A stretch of DNA of 64,000 nt from Candidatus Blochmannia vicinus (GTDB lineage Bacteria; Pseudomonadota; Gammaproteobacteria; Enterobacterales; Enterobacteriaceae). The position numbers were made by a program, and so were the translations under genes. Position 1 is the stretch's first letter; each line of letters starts with the position of its first letter. A model generated the notes under the pieces. The model worked only from the letters and a program-made list of their open reading frames with translations. It was not told where the DNA came from and made no database searches. Positions 50,896 through 61,042 of this stretch are shown piece by piece. The DNA lies in assembly GCA_030020825.1 (NCBI GenBank), contig CP125213.1, positions 716,226 through 780,225 of the forward strand, written 5' to 3'.

Positions 50896-51847
50896 TAATG
50901 AAATAAGTTACGTATATCATAAATTAAAATGAAAATATTGTTATTTTTGTTGTTTTATATCTTGATGTGATTGATCCTGTAATGGGAGATAATATGTGTT
51001 GTATATTATTTATTAATTAATTTTAGCATTATTTCCTTATATTATAAAAAATATAATTAATAAAAATATTGAATTAATTACATATTTTTATAAAAGGACA
51101 AATGTTATATTACTAAATAATAGGTTTTATATTAATGATGTGATCAGTTGTTTTGTGAGCTAGTATTATTTAAAGAATGTTTGGATGGTTTTGTCTTAAC
51201 AATAAAAATTAACTGATTATTCGAATGGATTGTGAATAATGTATGTATTTCATGATTTTAATTATACATTACTATAAATAAAAATGTACATATATATTCA
51301 GGATATAGTCATGTAATACTGCATATAGGATGAAGTTTATCTAGACAGTTGAGTTTTATTAGATATATTATTTAATTTTGTTATTCAGGTGATGTATTAA
51401 TATAGTTAACAGTGCTTAGCTTGGTATTGACGCTGCACTAAGTTATGGCTTATTTTTGTAAGAATTCTAGTAAGTTATAATATTAAGACAGAAATAATAC
51501 ATCATTATAATAATATAATAATAAGTTATGATTTATGTATAGCATAGTATATGTGTATGTGATAATTCTATCACTTTTATTTAATTTAAATAAAAGTGAT
51601 AGAATTATTGTGATTGAATAAAAATGAATATAGATAGGTTAATATTTGTGGACTGATTAAATATCAAATATGTTTTATTTGATAATAGAAGATTTGGCAT
51701 AGAATAAAATTAAAAAATTTTATTGATTTTAAAAATAGTCATATTTAATTAAATAAATATTCATTTTAATTGTTTGGTCGATTTAATTAATATTATACTA
51801 GTCGTTTAGACAACAAATAATATTAAAATAAAATAGGAGAGTACAAT
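50877..51847. other. 1-kb gap between rluC and rpmF
   Basis: No open frame of note. In E. coli yceD lies directly upstream of rpmF, and no remnant was recognised. It contains the 22-bp inverted repeat at 51562-51608 and must carry the promoter of the rpmF-fab operon. Confidence 0.5.
51562..51608. repeat. Perfect 22-bp inverted repeat upstream of rpmF
   Basis: 51562-51583 (ATAATTCTATCACTTTTATT and on) pairs perfectly with 51587-51608 around a 3-base centre. It contains the mixed core TTCTATCACTTT. It sits 240 bases ahead of rpmF, far from the rluC stop, so it is not obviously the rluC terminator. Confidence 0.9.
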
Positions 51848-52018
51848 ATGGCTGTGCAGCAAAATAAATCTACTCGTTCTACAAGAGGAATGCGTCGTTC
51901 TCATGATGCGTTGCGTCCAGTTACTATATCAGTAGATCGAATATCTGGAGAAGTACATCGACGCCATTGTATTACTTTTAATGGATTTTATCGCGGAAAA
52001 AAAATGGTTGAGAAGTGA
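51848..52018 (+). CDS. rpmF: 50S ribosomal protein L32
   Basis: Small large-subunit ribosomal protein of 56 residues (57 in E. coli). It reads [20 protein letters not shown] at the N-terminus and [11 protein letters not shown] at the end, clearly L32. The ATG at 51848 follows TAGGAGAG, a good ribosome binding site. The stop at 52016-52018 is only three bases before the plsX start, as expected for the rpmF-plsX-fab operon of enterobacteria. It ties ribosome production to lipid synthesis. Confidence 0.97.
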   Translation: MAVQQNKSTRSTRGMRRSHDALRPVTISVDRISGEVHRRHCITFNGFYRGKKMVEK

Positions 52019-52021
52019 TTT

Positions 52022-53071
52022 TTGAATAATGATATACAGCCGAAAAATGTAGTTCTTGCATTAGATGCAATGGGTGGTGATTTCGGGCCTATTGTGACAG
52101 TTCCTGCTTCATTACAAGCGTTGTCTTTATATCCGAAACTTGAATTATTGCTTGTTGGAAATCCTGATGTAATCTTACCCATTTTATCAGCGTCAAGATC
52201 TGCATGTGTTGATAGATTAACTGTTATTCCAGCAAAATTGGTAATAGGTGGAGATGTTAGGCCTGCTCAGGCAATTAGAGTAAGTAAAGATACTTCGATG
52301 CGTGTAGCTTTAGAACTTATTAAGTCAGGTCATGCTCAAGCTTGCGTTAGTGCAGGTAATACAGGAGCGCTCATGGGTTTATCTAAATTAGTTCTTAAGT
52401 CTATCAATGGGATTGAACGTCCTGCTTTAACGACATTATTACCCCACCAAAAACAAGGAAAAACTGTTATTTTAGATTTAGGTGCTAATATTTCATGTGA
52501 TGGTGCAATGTTAGTACAATTTGCAATTATGGGTTCGGTATTATCAGAACAAATTTTGGGCGTAAGTAATCCAAGAGTAGCGTTATTAAATATTGGATCA
52601 GAAGAAACTAAAGGATTAGATAATATTCGCCATGCTTCAGAGATATTGCACACCATTTCATCAATTCATTATGTTGGTTATATCGAAGCAAATGATTTAT
52701 TAATAGGAAAGACAGATGTTTTAGTTTGTGATGGTTTTGTTGGTAATATTACCTTAAAAACTATGGAAGGAGTTATAAGAGTTATTTTGTCAACATTGCA
52801 ATCATCAGAAAAAGAAAATAATTTGAATTGGTTTATGCAAAGTATTAATTTTTGGATAAGTAAATATCTGTTTAATAAATTTAGTCAATTTCATCCTGAT
52901 CGGTATAATGGTGCTTATTTGATAGGATTGCATAATACGGTAATAAAAAGCCACGGTGCGGCTAATCAACGTGCATTTACTGCTGCTATTGCACAGGCAA
53001 TTCATGCTGTAGAAAGAAAAATTCCAGAAAGGATCTCTGCTCGATTAAGTACAGTATTATCTAAAAAATAA
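52022..53071 (+). CDS. plsX: Phosphate acyltransferase PlsX
   Basis: Makes acyl-phosphate from acyl-ACP for phospholipid synthesis. The 349 residues contain [52 protein letters not shown] and [14 protein letters not shown]. No in-frame ATG lies before the conserved start, so translation probably begins at TTG 52022, three bases after the rpmF stop and about 7 bases past GAGAAG. This suggests coupling to rpmF. Length is close to E. coli (~356). Confidence 0.95.
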   Translation: MNNDIQPKNVVLALDAMGGDFGPIVTVPASLQALSLYPKLELLLVGNPDVILPILSASRSACVDRLTVIPAKLVIGGDVRPAQAIRVSKDTSMRVALELIKSGHAQACVSAGNTGALMGLSKLVLKSINGIERPALTTLLPHQKQGKTVILDLGANISCDGAMLVQFAIMGSVLSEQILGVSNPRVALLNIGSEETKGLDNIRHASEILHTISSIHYVGYIEANDLLIGKTDVLVCDGFVGNITLKTMEGVIRVILSTLQSSEKENNLNWFMQSINFWISKYLFNKFSQFHPDRYNGAYLIGLHNTVIKSHGAANQRAFTAAIAQAIHAVERKIPERISARLSTVLSKK

Positions 53072-53084
53072 TAATTAAATATAC

Positions 53085-54038
53085 ATGTTTACTAGAATCC
53101 TTGGAACAGGGAGTTATTTACCTCAACACATTAGATCTAACGTTGTTTTAGAAAAAATGGTAGATACATCGCATGAATGGATTGTTGCTCGTACTGGCAT
53201 TCAAGAACGTCGTATTTCTAGTTCTGATGAAACTGTGGCTAAAATGGGTTATTTTGCTGCTAAAAAAGCCTTAGATATGTCTTGTATACATGCTGATAAA
53301 GTAGGTATTATTATTGTTGCTACTACTTCTTCCAGTCATGCATTTCCTAGTTCAGCATGTCAAATTCAACGTGATTTACATATACGAGATACTATTGCTT
53401 TTGATTTGTCGGCAGCTTGTTCTGGATTTGTTTATGCGCTAGGCGTAGCAGATCAATATATTAAAGGTGGAAGCGTGGATTATGCTTTAGTTATAGGATC
53501 AGATACTTTAAGTCACACTTTAGATCCTAGAGATCGTGGGACATTAATTTTATTTGGTGATGGAGCAGGTGCAGTAATACTTGGTCGCTCAAAAACACCA
53601 GGTATTATTTCTACTCATTTACACGCAGATGGGTATCATGGGGATTTGCTAACTCTTCCTAATTATAATAGAAAGAACCCGACTATATCTAATTATTTAA
53701 CAATGTCTGGAAATAAAGTATTTAAAATAGCCGTTTCTGTTTTAGCACGTGTTATTGATGAAACTCTTAATATTAATAATTTACATCAAGATGAATTAGA
53801 TTGGTTAGTGCCTCATCAGGCTAATCTACGAATTATTTCTGCTACTGCTAAACGATTAGATATGGATATGAAAAAAGTAGTAGTTACGCTTGATAGACAT
53901 GGAAATACATCTGCAGCTTCTGTTCCTTTAGCTTTGGATGAAGCTGTTCGTGATGGTCGTATTAAATCAGGCCAATTAGTGTTATTGGAAGCGTTTGGAG
54001 CTGGGTTTACCTGGGGTTCAGCGTTATTACGATTTTAA
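53085..54038 (+). CDS. fabH: 3-oxoacyl-ACP synthase III (FabH)
   Basis: Condenses acetyl-CoA with malonyl-ACP to start fatty acid chains. Its 317 residues equal the E. coli length. The catalytic triad is present: Cys112 ([12 protein letters not shown]), His in [11 protein letters not shown] near residue 244 and Asn in RHGNTSAAS near residue 274. It follows plsX by 13 bases. With fabF missing nearby, elongation condensation must come from another enzyme. Confidence 0.98.
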   Translation: MFTRILGTGSYLPQHIRSNVVLEKMVDTSHEWIVARTGIQERRISSSDETVAKMGYFAAKKALDMSCIHADKVGIIIVATTSSSHAFPSSACQIQRDLHIRDTIAFDLSAACSGFVYALGVADQYIKGGSVDYALVIGSDTLSHTLDPRDRGTLILFGDGAGAVILGRSKTPGIISTHLHADGYHGDLLTLPNYNRKNPTISNYLTMSGNKVFKIAVSVLARVIDETLNINNLHQDELDWLVPHQANLRIISATAKRLDMDMKKVVVTLDRHGNTSAASVPLALDEAVRDGRIKSGQLVLLEAFGAGFTWGSALLRF

Positions 54039-54055
54039 TATAAGAGAGAAATATT

Positions 54056-54997
54056 ATGAATACATTGTTAGCTATAGTATTTCCAGGACAAGCGAGTCAA
54101 AGGGTAGGAATGTTAAAAACTTTGGCAGCACATTATTCGTTAGTAGAAGAGACTTTTTCTGAAGTATCAGAGGTTTTAGGTTATGATATGTGGAAATTAG
54201 TACAATATGGACCTTTTACAGAACTAAATAAAACTTATCTAGCACAACCAGCTATTCTAACGGCTTCAGTATCTGTTTGGAGAATATGGAAACAACAAGG
54301 AGGTTGTATCCCAAAAGTAATGGCAGGTCATAGTTTAGGGGAGTATTCTGCTTTAGTATGTTCGGGAGGTATGGATCTACGTTCTGGAGTTAGATTGGTA
54401 ATGATACGTGGTATGTTGATGCAAGAAGTAGTCCCGCATGGATGTGGAGCTATGTCTGTAATTATTGGTCTACATGATGATGTTGTTTTTGAGTGTTGCA
54501 AATCGGCGCAACAAGATCAAATTGTTTCTATTGCTGGTTTTAATGCACCTGGGCATGTAGTTATTTCTGGGCATAAAGAAGCAGTAGATCGTGTTAATTT
54601 ATTTTGTAAAAATGCAGGAGCGAAGCATATATTTGCACTTCCGATTAGTGTTCCAGCACATTGTGCATTAATGAAACCAGTGGCTAAAAAATTCAGAGAA
54701 GAATTAGAAAAAATAACCATTAATACCCCTAGTATACCAGTGTTAAATAGCACTGATGTATGTATTGAGCAGGAACCAAGAGCTATTCGTAGTGCATTAA
54801 TCCGACAATTATATACTCCAGTGCGTTGGCGCGAAGTTGTGCAATATTGTATCCATCAAAAAATTGAAAATTTTTTAGAAATGGGCCCGGGAAAAGTATT
54901 AACTGGGTTAATACGTAGTACTGTTAGTAATGGGTTTATTTTGCCAGTAAATGATCCCGTTTCTTTGTCAGAAGCAATTAAAATTAATTGGAACTAA
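54056..54997 (+). CDS. fabD: Malonyl-CoA-ACP transacylase (FabD)
   Basis: Transfers malonyl from CoA to ACP. The 313 residues (309 in E. coli) carry the nucleophile Ser93 in GHSLGEYSAL, FPGQASQRVGML at the start, and the catalytic His in ISVPAHCALM near residue 200. It begins 17 bases after fabH behind an AGAGAG-type site, and is followed by fabG. Intact. Confidence 0.97.
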   Translation: MNTLLAIVFPGQASQRVGMLKTLAAHYSLVEETFSEVSEVLGYDMWKLVQYGPFTELNKTYLAQPAILTASVSVWRIWKQQGGCIPKVMAGHSLGEYSALVCSGGMDLRSGVRLVMIRGMLMQEVVPHGCGAMSVIIGLHDDVVFECCKSAQQDQIVSIAGFNAPGHVVISGHKEAVDRVNLFCKNAGAKHIFALPISVPAHCALMKPVAKKFREELEKITINTPSIPVLNSTDVCIEQEPRAIRSALIRQLYTPVRWREVVQYCIHQKIENFLEMGPGKVLTGLIRSTVSNGFILPVNDPVSLSEAIKINWN

Positions 54998-55023
54998 TAT
55001 ACTTGTATAGGAGTACATGTAAG

Positions 55024-55758
55024 ATGACTTTTAATGAAAAAATTGTCTTAGTAACTGGTGCTCGCCGTGGTATTGGTCGCGTTATTATTGAAATGTTTGC
55101 AAAATATGGAGCTACTGTAATAGGTACTGCAACTAGTGAGTTGGGTGTTAAAGATATTAATACATATTTAGGAAGTCAGGGAAAAGGGATGAAATTAGAT
55201 GTTACTGATAAGTATTCTATTGATATTTTTTCGAAAAAGATACAGCAAGAATTTGGAAATGTTGATATTTTAGTAAATAATGCTGGTATCGTTCAAGATA
55301 ATATTTTATTACATATGAGAGATAATGAATGGCAATCTGTTATTGATGTAAATTTGACTGCTGTATATCGTATGTCTAAATTGGTAATAAAATCAATGAT
55401 AAAAAAACGTTATGGTAGAATCATTAACATTGGTTCTGTAGTTGGTGTTACGGGTAACGCCGGCCAAGTAAATTATTCAGCTGCTAAGTCTGGATTAATT
55501 GGATTTACCAAGTCTTTAGCTCGTGAAGTTGCTTCAAGAGGTATTACAGTTAACTTAATATCACCAGGATTTATTTGTACAGATATGGTGAAAAAATTCA
55601 CTGATAAACAGAAAAATGATATTTTGTCGAAAATACCAGTTAATCGTTTTGGAGAGCCTAAAGATGTGGCCTATTCTGTGATGTTTTTCGCTTCTGATTA
55701 TTCAGAGTATATTACTGGACAAACAATGCATGTTAATGGAGGAATGTATATGGGATAA
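55024..55758 (+). CDS. fabG: 3-oxoacyl-ACP reductase (FabG)
   Basis: NADPH-dependent reduction of 3-oxoacyl-ACP. The ATG at 55024, behind AGGAG, gives 244 residues as in E. coli; a longer frame starts inside fabD and is rejected. It shows the cofactor loop TGARRGIGR, NNAG near residue 86, and the catalytic Ser138, Tyr151 and Lys155 (GQVNYSAAKSG). C-terminal TGQTMHVNGGMYMG is typical. It lies in the plsX-fabH-fabD-fabG-acpP operon. Confidence 0.98.
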   Translation: MTFNEKIVLVTGARRGIGRVIIEMFAKYGATVIGTATSELGVKDINTYLGSQGKGMKLDVTDKYSIDIFSKKIQQEFGNVDILVNNAGIVQDNILLHMRDNEWQSVIDVNLTAVYRMSKLVIKSMIKKRYGRIINIGSVVGVTGNAGQVNYSAAKSGLIGFTKSLAREVASRGITVNLISPGFICTDMVKKFTDKQKNDILSKIPVNRFGEPKDVAYSVMFFASDYSEYITGQTMHVNGGMYMG

Positions 55759-55892
55759 TTAGTGTTATGTGATGTATCTATTAAAGATTTAAGAGAAACA
55801 GTATAATTTTTAAATTGCTAGATTGGTACGATGTTTTTTTATATTTTTTGAGAACTATCGTATAAGCACAATTTGATAGGAACATGAAGAAA

Positions 55893-56147
55893 ATGAATAC
55901 TATAGAAGAAAAAGTAAAAACAATTATTGCTGAACAATTGGGGGTTAAAAAAGAAGAAGTTGTGAATCATGCTTCATTTGTTGATGATCTTGGAGCTGAT
56001 TCTCTTGACACTGTTGAGTTGGTTATGGCATTAGAGGAAGAATTTGATACTGAAATTCCAGACGAAGAGGCTGAAAAAATTACAACTGTTCAAGCAGCAG
56101 TAGACTTTATTAGTAATAGTCATCAAAATAAAAATGATTCATTATAA
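55893..56147 (+). CDS. acpP: Acyl carrier protein (AcpP)
   Basis: Carries growing acyl chains on a phosphopantetheine arm attached at Ser37 ([20 protein letters not shown]). The 84 residues compare with 78 in E. coli, with a few extra polar residues at the C-terminus. Two starts are possible, 55884 and 55893; AGGAA at 55878-55882 is too close to the first, so 55893 (MNTIEEK) is preferred. The residues around Ser37 are identical to E. coli. It is the last gene of the fab operon here; fabF does not follow. Confidence 0.97.
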   Translation: MNTIEEKVKTIIAEQLGVKKEEVVNHASFVDDLGADSLDTVELVMALEEEFDTEIPDEEAEKITTVQAAVDFISNSHQNKNDSL

Positions 56148-56751
56148 GTTATGATATTTTACTTACGTTAGTGCATAAGTGTTGTTAGTAAATTATATTG
56201 ATAACTATAAGAAGCATTAAATTTAATGTAGAATAGTTATTATTAATGTATCTATGGATGGATTATATGCGTCATTAGTTTTATTTATGTGAGAATTAAT
56301 TATATATGTAATAAAATTTTTAATAACATACTATTTTTAGTAAATTGATAGTTTGTTTTTATAAATAAGATGATTGTAATATAACATATTATATTAATAA
56401 CATATGAGACTTAAAAGATAGTGATTTAAAAAATTGGTACTATTGATAATATTATTAATATTAATGTGAATTTTTTAATTATAGGACTGTGATATATCGT
56501 AAGGGTTATAAATAATTAGATTAGAATAAAACTTCTGTATTTAGAAGCATAGAGTAATAAGACATGAATTTCGTAATTATAAATGTTATATTAAGCATAA
56601 TTACGTTGATTGAATGTTATAAATTGTGTGGTATGTATTAAAAAATAATGTTGTATTATTATTGTTGTATAGAGTTTAGGAACAACTGTTGTGGTATTTA
56701 TTGTATTAAGGTACGTCAAATGTTATTTATCGCTGATAAATTGAGATAAAA
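56148..56751. other. Gap between acpP and pabC where fabF is expected
   Basis: About 600 AT-rich bases with no open frame. E. coli has fabF (about 1.2 kb) between acpP and pabC. No FabF motif was recognised in any frame by eye, so the gene seems deleted or fully eroded. Confidence 0.6.
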
Positions 56752-57573
56752 ATGTATTGGGTGAATGGAATTTTAAAAAAAACAGTATCATTAAATAATC
56801 GTGCTTTACATTTTGGAGATGGATTTTTCACGACTGCTAGATTACGAAATGGGGAAATAGAGTTTTTGGATTTTCATATGGATCGATTAATTTTTTCGGC
56901 AAAAAAGTTAATGTTTGATAATTTCAATTATAATCTTTTATATAAAGAAATGTTACAAGCAGCTTCTTTTAGTGGTTCATATAATGTCATCAAAGTAATA
57001 ATTAGCAGAATTAATAATAGGATACATGGATATAAATGTAAAAATGATATTGAACCATTACGTATTATTTATATTGGTCGATTACCGAGATATTACATGC
57101 GATGGGTTGATTCTGGGATTTGTATGAGAACAAGTATTGTGCGGTTAGCGCGGAACACTTTTTTAGCGGGAATCAAGCATCTTAATAGATTAGAACAAGT
57201 TATGATTTCTATTTGGATAAGTAAAAACAAGGAAATTGATGAAGCATTAGTTTTAGATACTGATGGCAATGTTGTAGAATGTTGTAGTTCTAATATTTTT
57301 TGGCGGTATAACTATCAAGTATTTACTCCTTCTATACATTATGCTGGTGTTAATGGAATTATGCGTCAGATAATATTAAGATTGCTACCAGAACTAGGAT
57401 ACTGTATACGGACAGTAACAGTTGGTCCTGATCATTTAAAAAATGCAAATGAGGTGTTTATTACAAATGCTTTATTGCCGTTAGCATCAGTTAATTCAAT
57501 TGATGATTACTTTTATTCAGATAAGACATTATTTCATTTGTTGCAATCTTATATTACAAATAATAAAATTTAA
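56752..57573 (+). CDS. pabC: Aminodeoxychorismate lyase (PabC)
   Basis: PLP enzyme that removes pyruvate from 4-amino-4-deoxychorismate (made by PabB, 4902-6293) to give 4-aminobenzoate for folate. The 273 residues (269 in E. coli) show NNRALHFGDGFFTTARLR, the PLP Lys142 in FLAGIKHLNRLEQ, DEALVLDTDGNVVECCSSNIFW and GVNGIMRQIIL. The fold class IV signature favours PabC over branched-chain aminotransferase. It is flanked by gaps where fabF and mltG occur in E. coli. Confidence 0.95.
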   Translation: MYWVNGILKKTVSLNNRALHFGDGFFTTARLRNGEIEFLDFHMDRLIFSAKKLMFDNFNYNLLYKEMLQAASFSGSYNVIKVIISRINNRIHGYKCKNDIEPLRIIYIGRLPRYYMRWVDSGICMRTSIVRLARNTFLAGIKHLNRLEQVMISIWISKNKEIDEALVLDTDGNVVECCSSNIFWRYNYQVFTPSIHYAGVNGIMRQIILRLLPELGYCIRTVTVGPDHLKNANEVFITNALLPLASVNSIDDYFYSDKTLFHLLQSYITNNKI

Positions 57574-57954
57574 TAGCATTTGTTATTTTTTTAGAAATTA
57601 TATATATATAAAATATTTTATGATTTTAGTTAAAAATAGAATTAGCTTAATAATCTGATAAAAAATGATGGTTTAACTTTTTTACAAGAATTGTTATTAA
57701 AATACGTCTACGATGACAGTAGAAATGATATTTTCTCTCATATACTGTATAAATATTTAATTATTATTATTATTATAAATTTTTTCTTATGGGCATTGGG
57801 TTTTATTGTTTTTGAATTTATATGTGTATATACAATATTTATAGTTGTAGGAAATATAAAATTTATGTATTTATTATCATAAATACATAAATTTTATAAC
57901 TGTGATGAACAATTAAATTATGATGGTATTAATAATTTTTATATAAGGCATGAT
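57574..57954. other. Gap between pabC and tmk where mltG (yceG) is expected
   Basis: About 380 bases. A 63-codon hydrophobic frame (57691-57882) shows no MltG motif and is poly-Ile low complexity; I do not call it. It contains the 20-bp inverted repeat at 57855-57898. Confidence 0.5.
57855..57898. repeat. 20-bp inverted repeat upstream of tmk
   Basis: 57855-57874 (TATAAAATTTATGTATTTAT) pairs perfectly with 57879-57898 around a 4-base loop. It lies 56 bases before the tmk start and about 280 bases past pabC. Confidence 0.8.
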
Positions 57955-58599
57955 GTGGGTAATAAATTTATTGCAATTGAAGGATTGGATGGAGCCGGAA
58001 AAACTACCGTTGTTTATCAAATAATTAAATATCTGAATAAATGTGGTGTTGTAAATGTTATAACTACTCGTGAACCAGGAGGTACGCCAGTTTCAGATTT
58101 ATTACGTGTATTAATTAAATATGGTGGACCTATAAGTGATCCTATTGACAGTATATCAGAATTATTAATGATATATACTGCACGATTTCAATTAGTAAAA
58201 AATGTTATTAAACCAGCTTTGTCTAGAGGTTATTGGGTAATTGGGGATAGATATGATTTGTCTTCTCAGGCATATCAAGGAGGCGGTAGGGGAGTGGATA
58301 TGCCATTATTACATGCTTTATCTGATAAAATTACAAATATATTATATCCAGATTTAACATTTTATCTTGATATTTCTCCAGAATTAAGTGTATCTCGAAT
58401 AAAGAATAGAATAATATTAGATTGTCTTGAACAAGAACCTTTAAGTTTTTTTGCTCGTGTGCGTTCTTGTTACAAAAAATTAGCCTCTGAAAAAAAAAAT
58501 ATTATCATGATTGATGCTTCTCAAAGTTTAGAAAAAGTTTCTGCTGTTATTTACAGATATTTAGATTGGTGGTTAATAAACTGCAAGAGCAAGTTATGA
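57955..58599 (+). CDS. tmk: Thymidylate kinase (Tmk)
   Basis: Phosphorylates dTMP to dTDP for DNA synthesis, downstream of Tdk. The 214 residues contain the P-loop EGLDGAGKTT (9-18), TREPGGTP and the LID/substrate stretch DRYDLSSQAYQGGGRGVD. Initiation appears to be GTG at 57955, 8 bases after an ATAAGG site; ATGs at 57950 and 57953 are out of frame. The stop overlaps the holB start (ATGA), so the two genes are translationally coupled. Confidence 0.96.
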   Translation: MGNKFIAIEGLDGAGKTTVVYQIIKYLNKCGVVNVITTREPGGTPVSDLLRVLIKYGGPISDPIDSISELLMIYTARFQLVKNVIKPALSRGYWVIGDRYDLSSQAYQGGGRGVDMPLLHALSDKITNILYPDLTFYLDISPELSVSRIKNRIILDCLEQEPLSFFARVRSCYKKLASEKKNIIMIDASQSLEKVSAVIYRYLDWWLINCKSKL

Positions 58600-59612
58600 C
58601 GAGATGGTATCCCTGGTTGAATATTATTTATAGTAAAATGTTGAATTCTTATCGAAAAAATAGAGGACATCATGCATTACTTTTAAATGCTAAATGGAAT
58701 AATGGAGAAGATACTTTAATTGATGCAATTGCGCGATGGTTAAGTTGTTCTCATCCTAGGGAAACTCGACACTGCAATTTTTGTCATAATTGCAAGTTAA
58801 TGAATATAGGAAATCATCCTGATTATTATCAAATAAATCCGGAAAATAATACTGAAACTGTAGGCGTTGATATTATGCGTACTTTTATTAATTCTATATA
58901 TCATCATGCTTATCGAAGTAAAGTAAAAATTATATTTATAAAGTATGTGGAATATTTAACTGATCAGTCTATTAATGTGTTGCTTAAAACGCTCGATGAA
59001 CCTCCAATAAATACTTATTTTTTTTTTAAAACTCGAGATTATATGAGAATACCATTAACATTTTTGAGTCGATGTATGAAATGGTCAATTGTATCTCCAA
59101 AAGAATCACTTGGATTACAGTGGTTAATGCAACAACAGGAAGGGATAGATGATATTTTATTAGCGCAATGTGCATTACGTTTGTGTAACGGTGCTCCTAT
59201 AGAAGCGGAAGCTATGTTTAAACTAGGGATGTGGAAAGAACGATTAGAATTGTGTAAATCCATGTATTATACTATTATAAATAAAGATTTTTTAAAACTT
59301 GTACCATTTTTGAATACCTGTAGAAATAATACATATTTATATTGGTTTATTACTGTACTTGTAGATGCATTAAAATGGAAGCAAGGAATAAATCAACAAT
59401 TTATGATAAATTTAGATCAAATAGAATTAATTACTGCTATTGCAGATTACTGGAGTGTTTCGTCTTTAAGCCGTCAATTACAACAATGGTTAGCATTGTT
59501 ATGTTATTTTCAGAAATTTACTAATATTGATCGTGAATTATTACTGACCTATCGGTTGTTAAATTGGCAAAAAGATATTGTTGAATCTTGTTTCCATGTA
59601 TGGAGTATATGA
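58596..59612 (+). CDS. holB: DNA polymerase III subunit delta' (HolB)
   Basis: Rigid stator of the sliding clamp loader. Starting at the ATG at 58596 (MTRWYPWL, as E. coli MRWYPWL) it has 338 residues (334 in E. coli) and overlaps tmk by four bases. The N-terminal AAA+ domain lacks a Walker A as expected, has the zinc cysteines C-x8-C-x2-C-x2-C region (HCNFCHNCKLM), HPDYYQINPE, and the INVLLKTLDEPP stretch. The C-terminal collar domain is more divergent. Followed by tatD after four bases. Confidence 0.93.
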   Translation: MTRWYPWLNIIYSKMLNSYRKNRGHHALLLNAKWNNGEDTLIDAIARWLSCSHPRETRHCNFCHNCKLMNIGNHPDYYQINPENNTETVGVDIMRTFINSIYHHAYRSKVKIIFIKYVEYLTDQSINVLLKTLDEPPINTYFFFKTRDYMRIPLTFLSRCMKWSIVSPKESLGLQWLMQQQEGIDDILLAQCALRLCNGAPIEAEAMFKLGMWKERLELCKSMYYTIINKDFLKLVPFLNTCRNNTYLYWFITVLVDALKWKQGINQQFMINLDQIELITAIADYWSVSSLSRQLQQWLALLCYFQKFTNIDRELLLTYRLLNWQKDIVESCFHVWSI

Positions 59613-59616
59613 TACT

Positions 59617-60399
59617 ATGTTTTTGGTAGATTCTCATTGTCATTTGAATCAATTAAATTATCAAAATATTCATAGAAATGTTTCGGATGTATTGAATAAA
59701 GCTAAAAAAAGAGGAGTAAAGCTAGTTTTATCAGTTAGTGTCGCTATGTCAGACTATAATAGTATGATTGAGTTAATTGGGTACAGAAATGACGTTTTAT
59801 TTTCTTGTGGAGTACATCCTACGTATATACATTATTCTGATAATTTTGATAGAGAGAGATTATATATTTTATCTTCTAGAAGAAATGTAGTTGCTATAGG
59901 TGAAACTGGATTGGATTATTATCATAAATTAAAATTAGATAACAAAAAAAAACAAAAAGAAGCATTTCGGGAACATATTCGTGTTGCTAGAGCAGCACAG
60001 AAGCCAGTTATTGTGCATAGTCGTGCTTCTTGTAAGGATACTATCGATATTTTACGTGCAGAATCAGCAGAAGAGTGTGGTGGCGTATTACATTGTTTTA
60101 ATGAAGATATAGATACTGCAAGATTGTTATTAAATCTTAATTTTTATATATCTTTTTCTGGAATGGTAACATTTAAAAAATCTTATATGATTCAAGAAGT
60201 AATTAAATATGTTCCTTTTGATCGTATATTGTTAGAAACTGATTCTCCTTATCTCACTCCTGTTCCTTATAGAGGGCAAGAAAATCAGCCAGCTTATATA
60301 TATGAAATTGCTAATTATATAGCACTTATAAAGAATATTAAAATGGATGAATTAGCGTTTATTACTACAGTTAATTTTCGCACTTTGTTTCATTTGTAA
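59617..60399 (+). CDS. ycfH: TatD-family metal-dependent hydrolase (YcfH)
   Basis: Predicted deoxyribonuclease of the TatD family; the physiological substrate is unsettled. From the ATG at 59617, four bases past holB, it has 260 residues (265 in E. coli). Metal ligands are seen in VDSHCHLNQL (His pair), GETGLDYYHK (Glu), PVIVHSRAS (His), GGVLHCF (His) and LETDSPYL (Asp). The C-terminus ends a few residues early, after FRTLFHL. In the tmk-holB-ycfH cluster as in E. coli. Confidence 0.94.
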   Translation: MFLVDSHCHLNQLNYQNIHRNVSDVLNKAKKRGVKLVLSVSVAMSDYNSMIELIGYRNDVLFSCGVHPTYIHYSDNFDRERLYILSSRRNVVAIGETGLDYYHKLKLDNKKKQKEAFREHIRVARAAQKPVIVHSRASCKDTIDILRAESAEECGGVLHCFNEDIDTARLLLNLNFYISFSGMVTFKKSYMIQEVIKYVPFDRILLETDSPYLTPVPYRGQENQPAYIYEIANYIALIKNIKMDELAFITTVNFRTLFHL

Positions 60400-60679
60400 A
60401 ACAAGAATAATATAAATGCATCAAATGGATATTACAGGTAAGTTATCAGTATCGTATTATCATTATGATACATTAAAGTATAATAATTATGCCATATTGA
60501 GTATGATTTAATTAAAATCGTAATTAATTTATTATACAATTATAAATATAATTCAATACTTGATAATCTAAAAACAAATATAGTGTTTGTATTTTACTGT
60601 GTGAGGGGTCAGATGTTATCTGACGTAGTCAAAAAATTATAGTAGTATTTATATAATTTTTTAAGTGATAGGATAAATA

Positions 60680-61033
60680 GTGAAAAAAGACAATATTTTT
60701 ATAAATATTATTAGAAAGAAAATTAAAGTTGATATCTTATATCAAGATGAATTAGTGACTGCATTTTATGATTTAAATCCCCAGGCTCCTGTCCATGTAT
60801 TAATTGTTCCTAATACATTAATTCCTACTGTTAATCATGTATCAACTAATGATGAAATAACATTAGGTAGATTGTTTGTAGTAGCAGCAAAAATTGCTAA
60901 GCAAGAGAATATACATTCTTCAGGTTATCGTTTAATAGTCAATTGCAACCATCATTCTGGTCAAGAAATTTATCATCTTCATATGCATTTATTAGGAGGA
61001 GAGCCTCTAGGTCCTTTATTACAGAAAAAGTAA
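60680..61033 (+). CDS. hinT: HIT-family purine nucleoside phosphoramidase (HinT)
   Basis: Hydrolyses adenosine 5'-monophosphoramidate and related adenylates. The 117 residues (119 in E. coli) have the histidine triad His99-x-His101-x-His103 ([10 protein letters not shown]), plus [11 protein letters not shown] and the Asn of [13 protein letters not shown]. The start codon is GTG at 60680, behind AGGATA. No ATG in frame lies near. A small hairpin (60608-60624) lies in the upstream gap. Confidence 0.94.
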   Translation: MKKDNIFINIIRKKIKVDILYQDELVTAFYDLNPQAPVHVLIVPNTLIPTVNHVSTNDEITLGRLFVVAAKIAKQENIHSSGYRLIVNCNHHSGQEIYHLHMHLLGGEPLGPLLQKK

Positions 61034-61042
61034 TAGAGTAAT

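Noticed and set aside
57691..57882. 63-codon hydrophobic frame between pabC and tmk, possible small membrane protein or mltG remnant
   Set aside because: The poly-Ile run comes from a low-complexity AT repeat, no MltG motif is seen, and the frame overlaps a palindrome.
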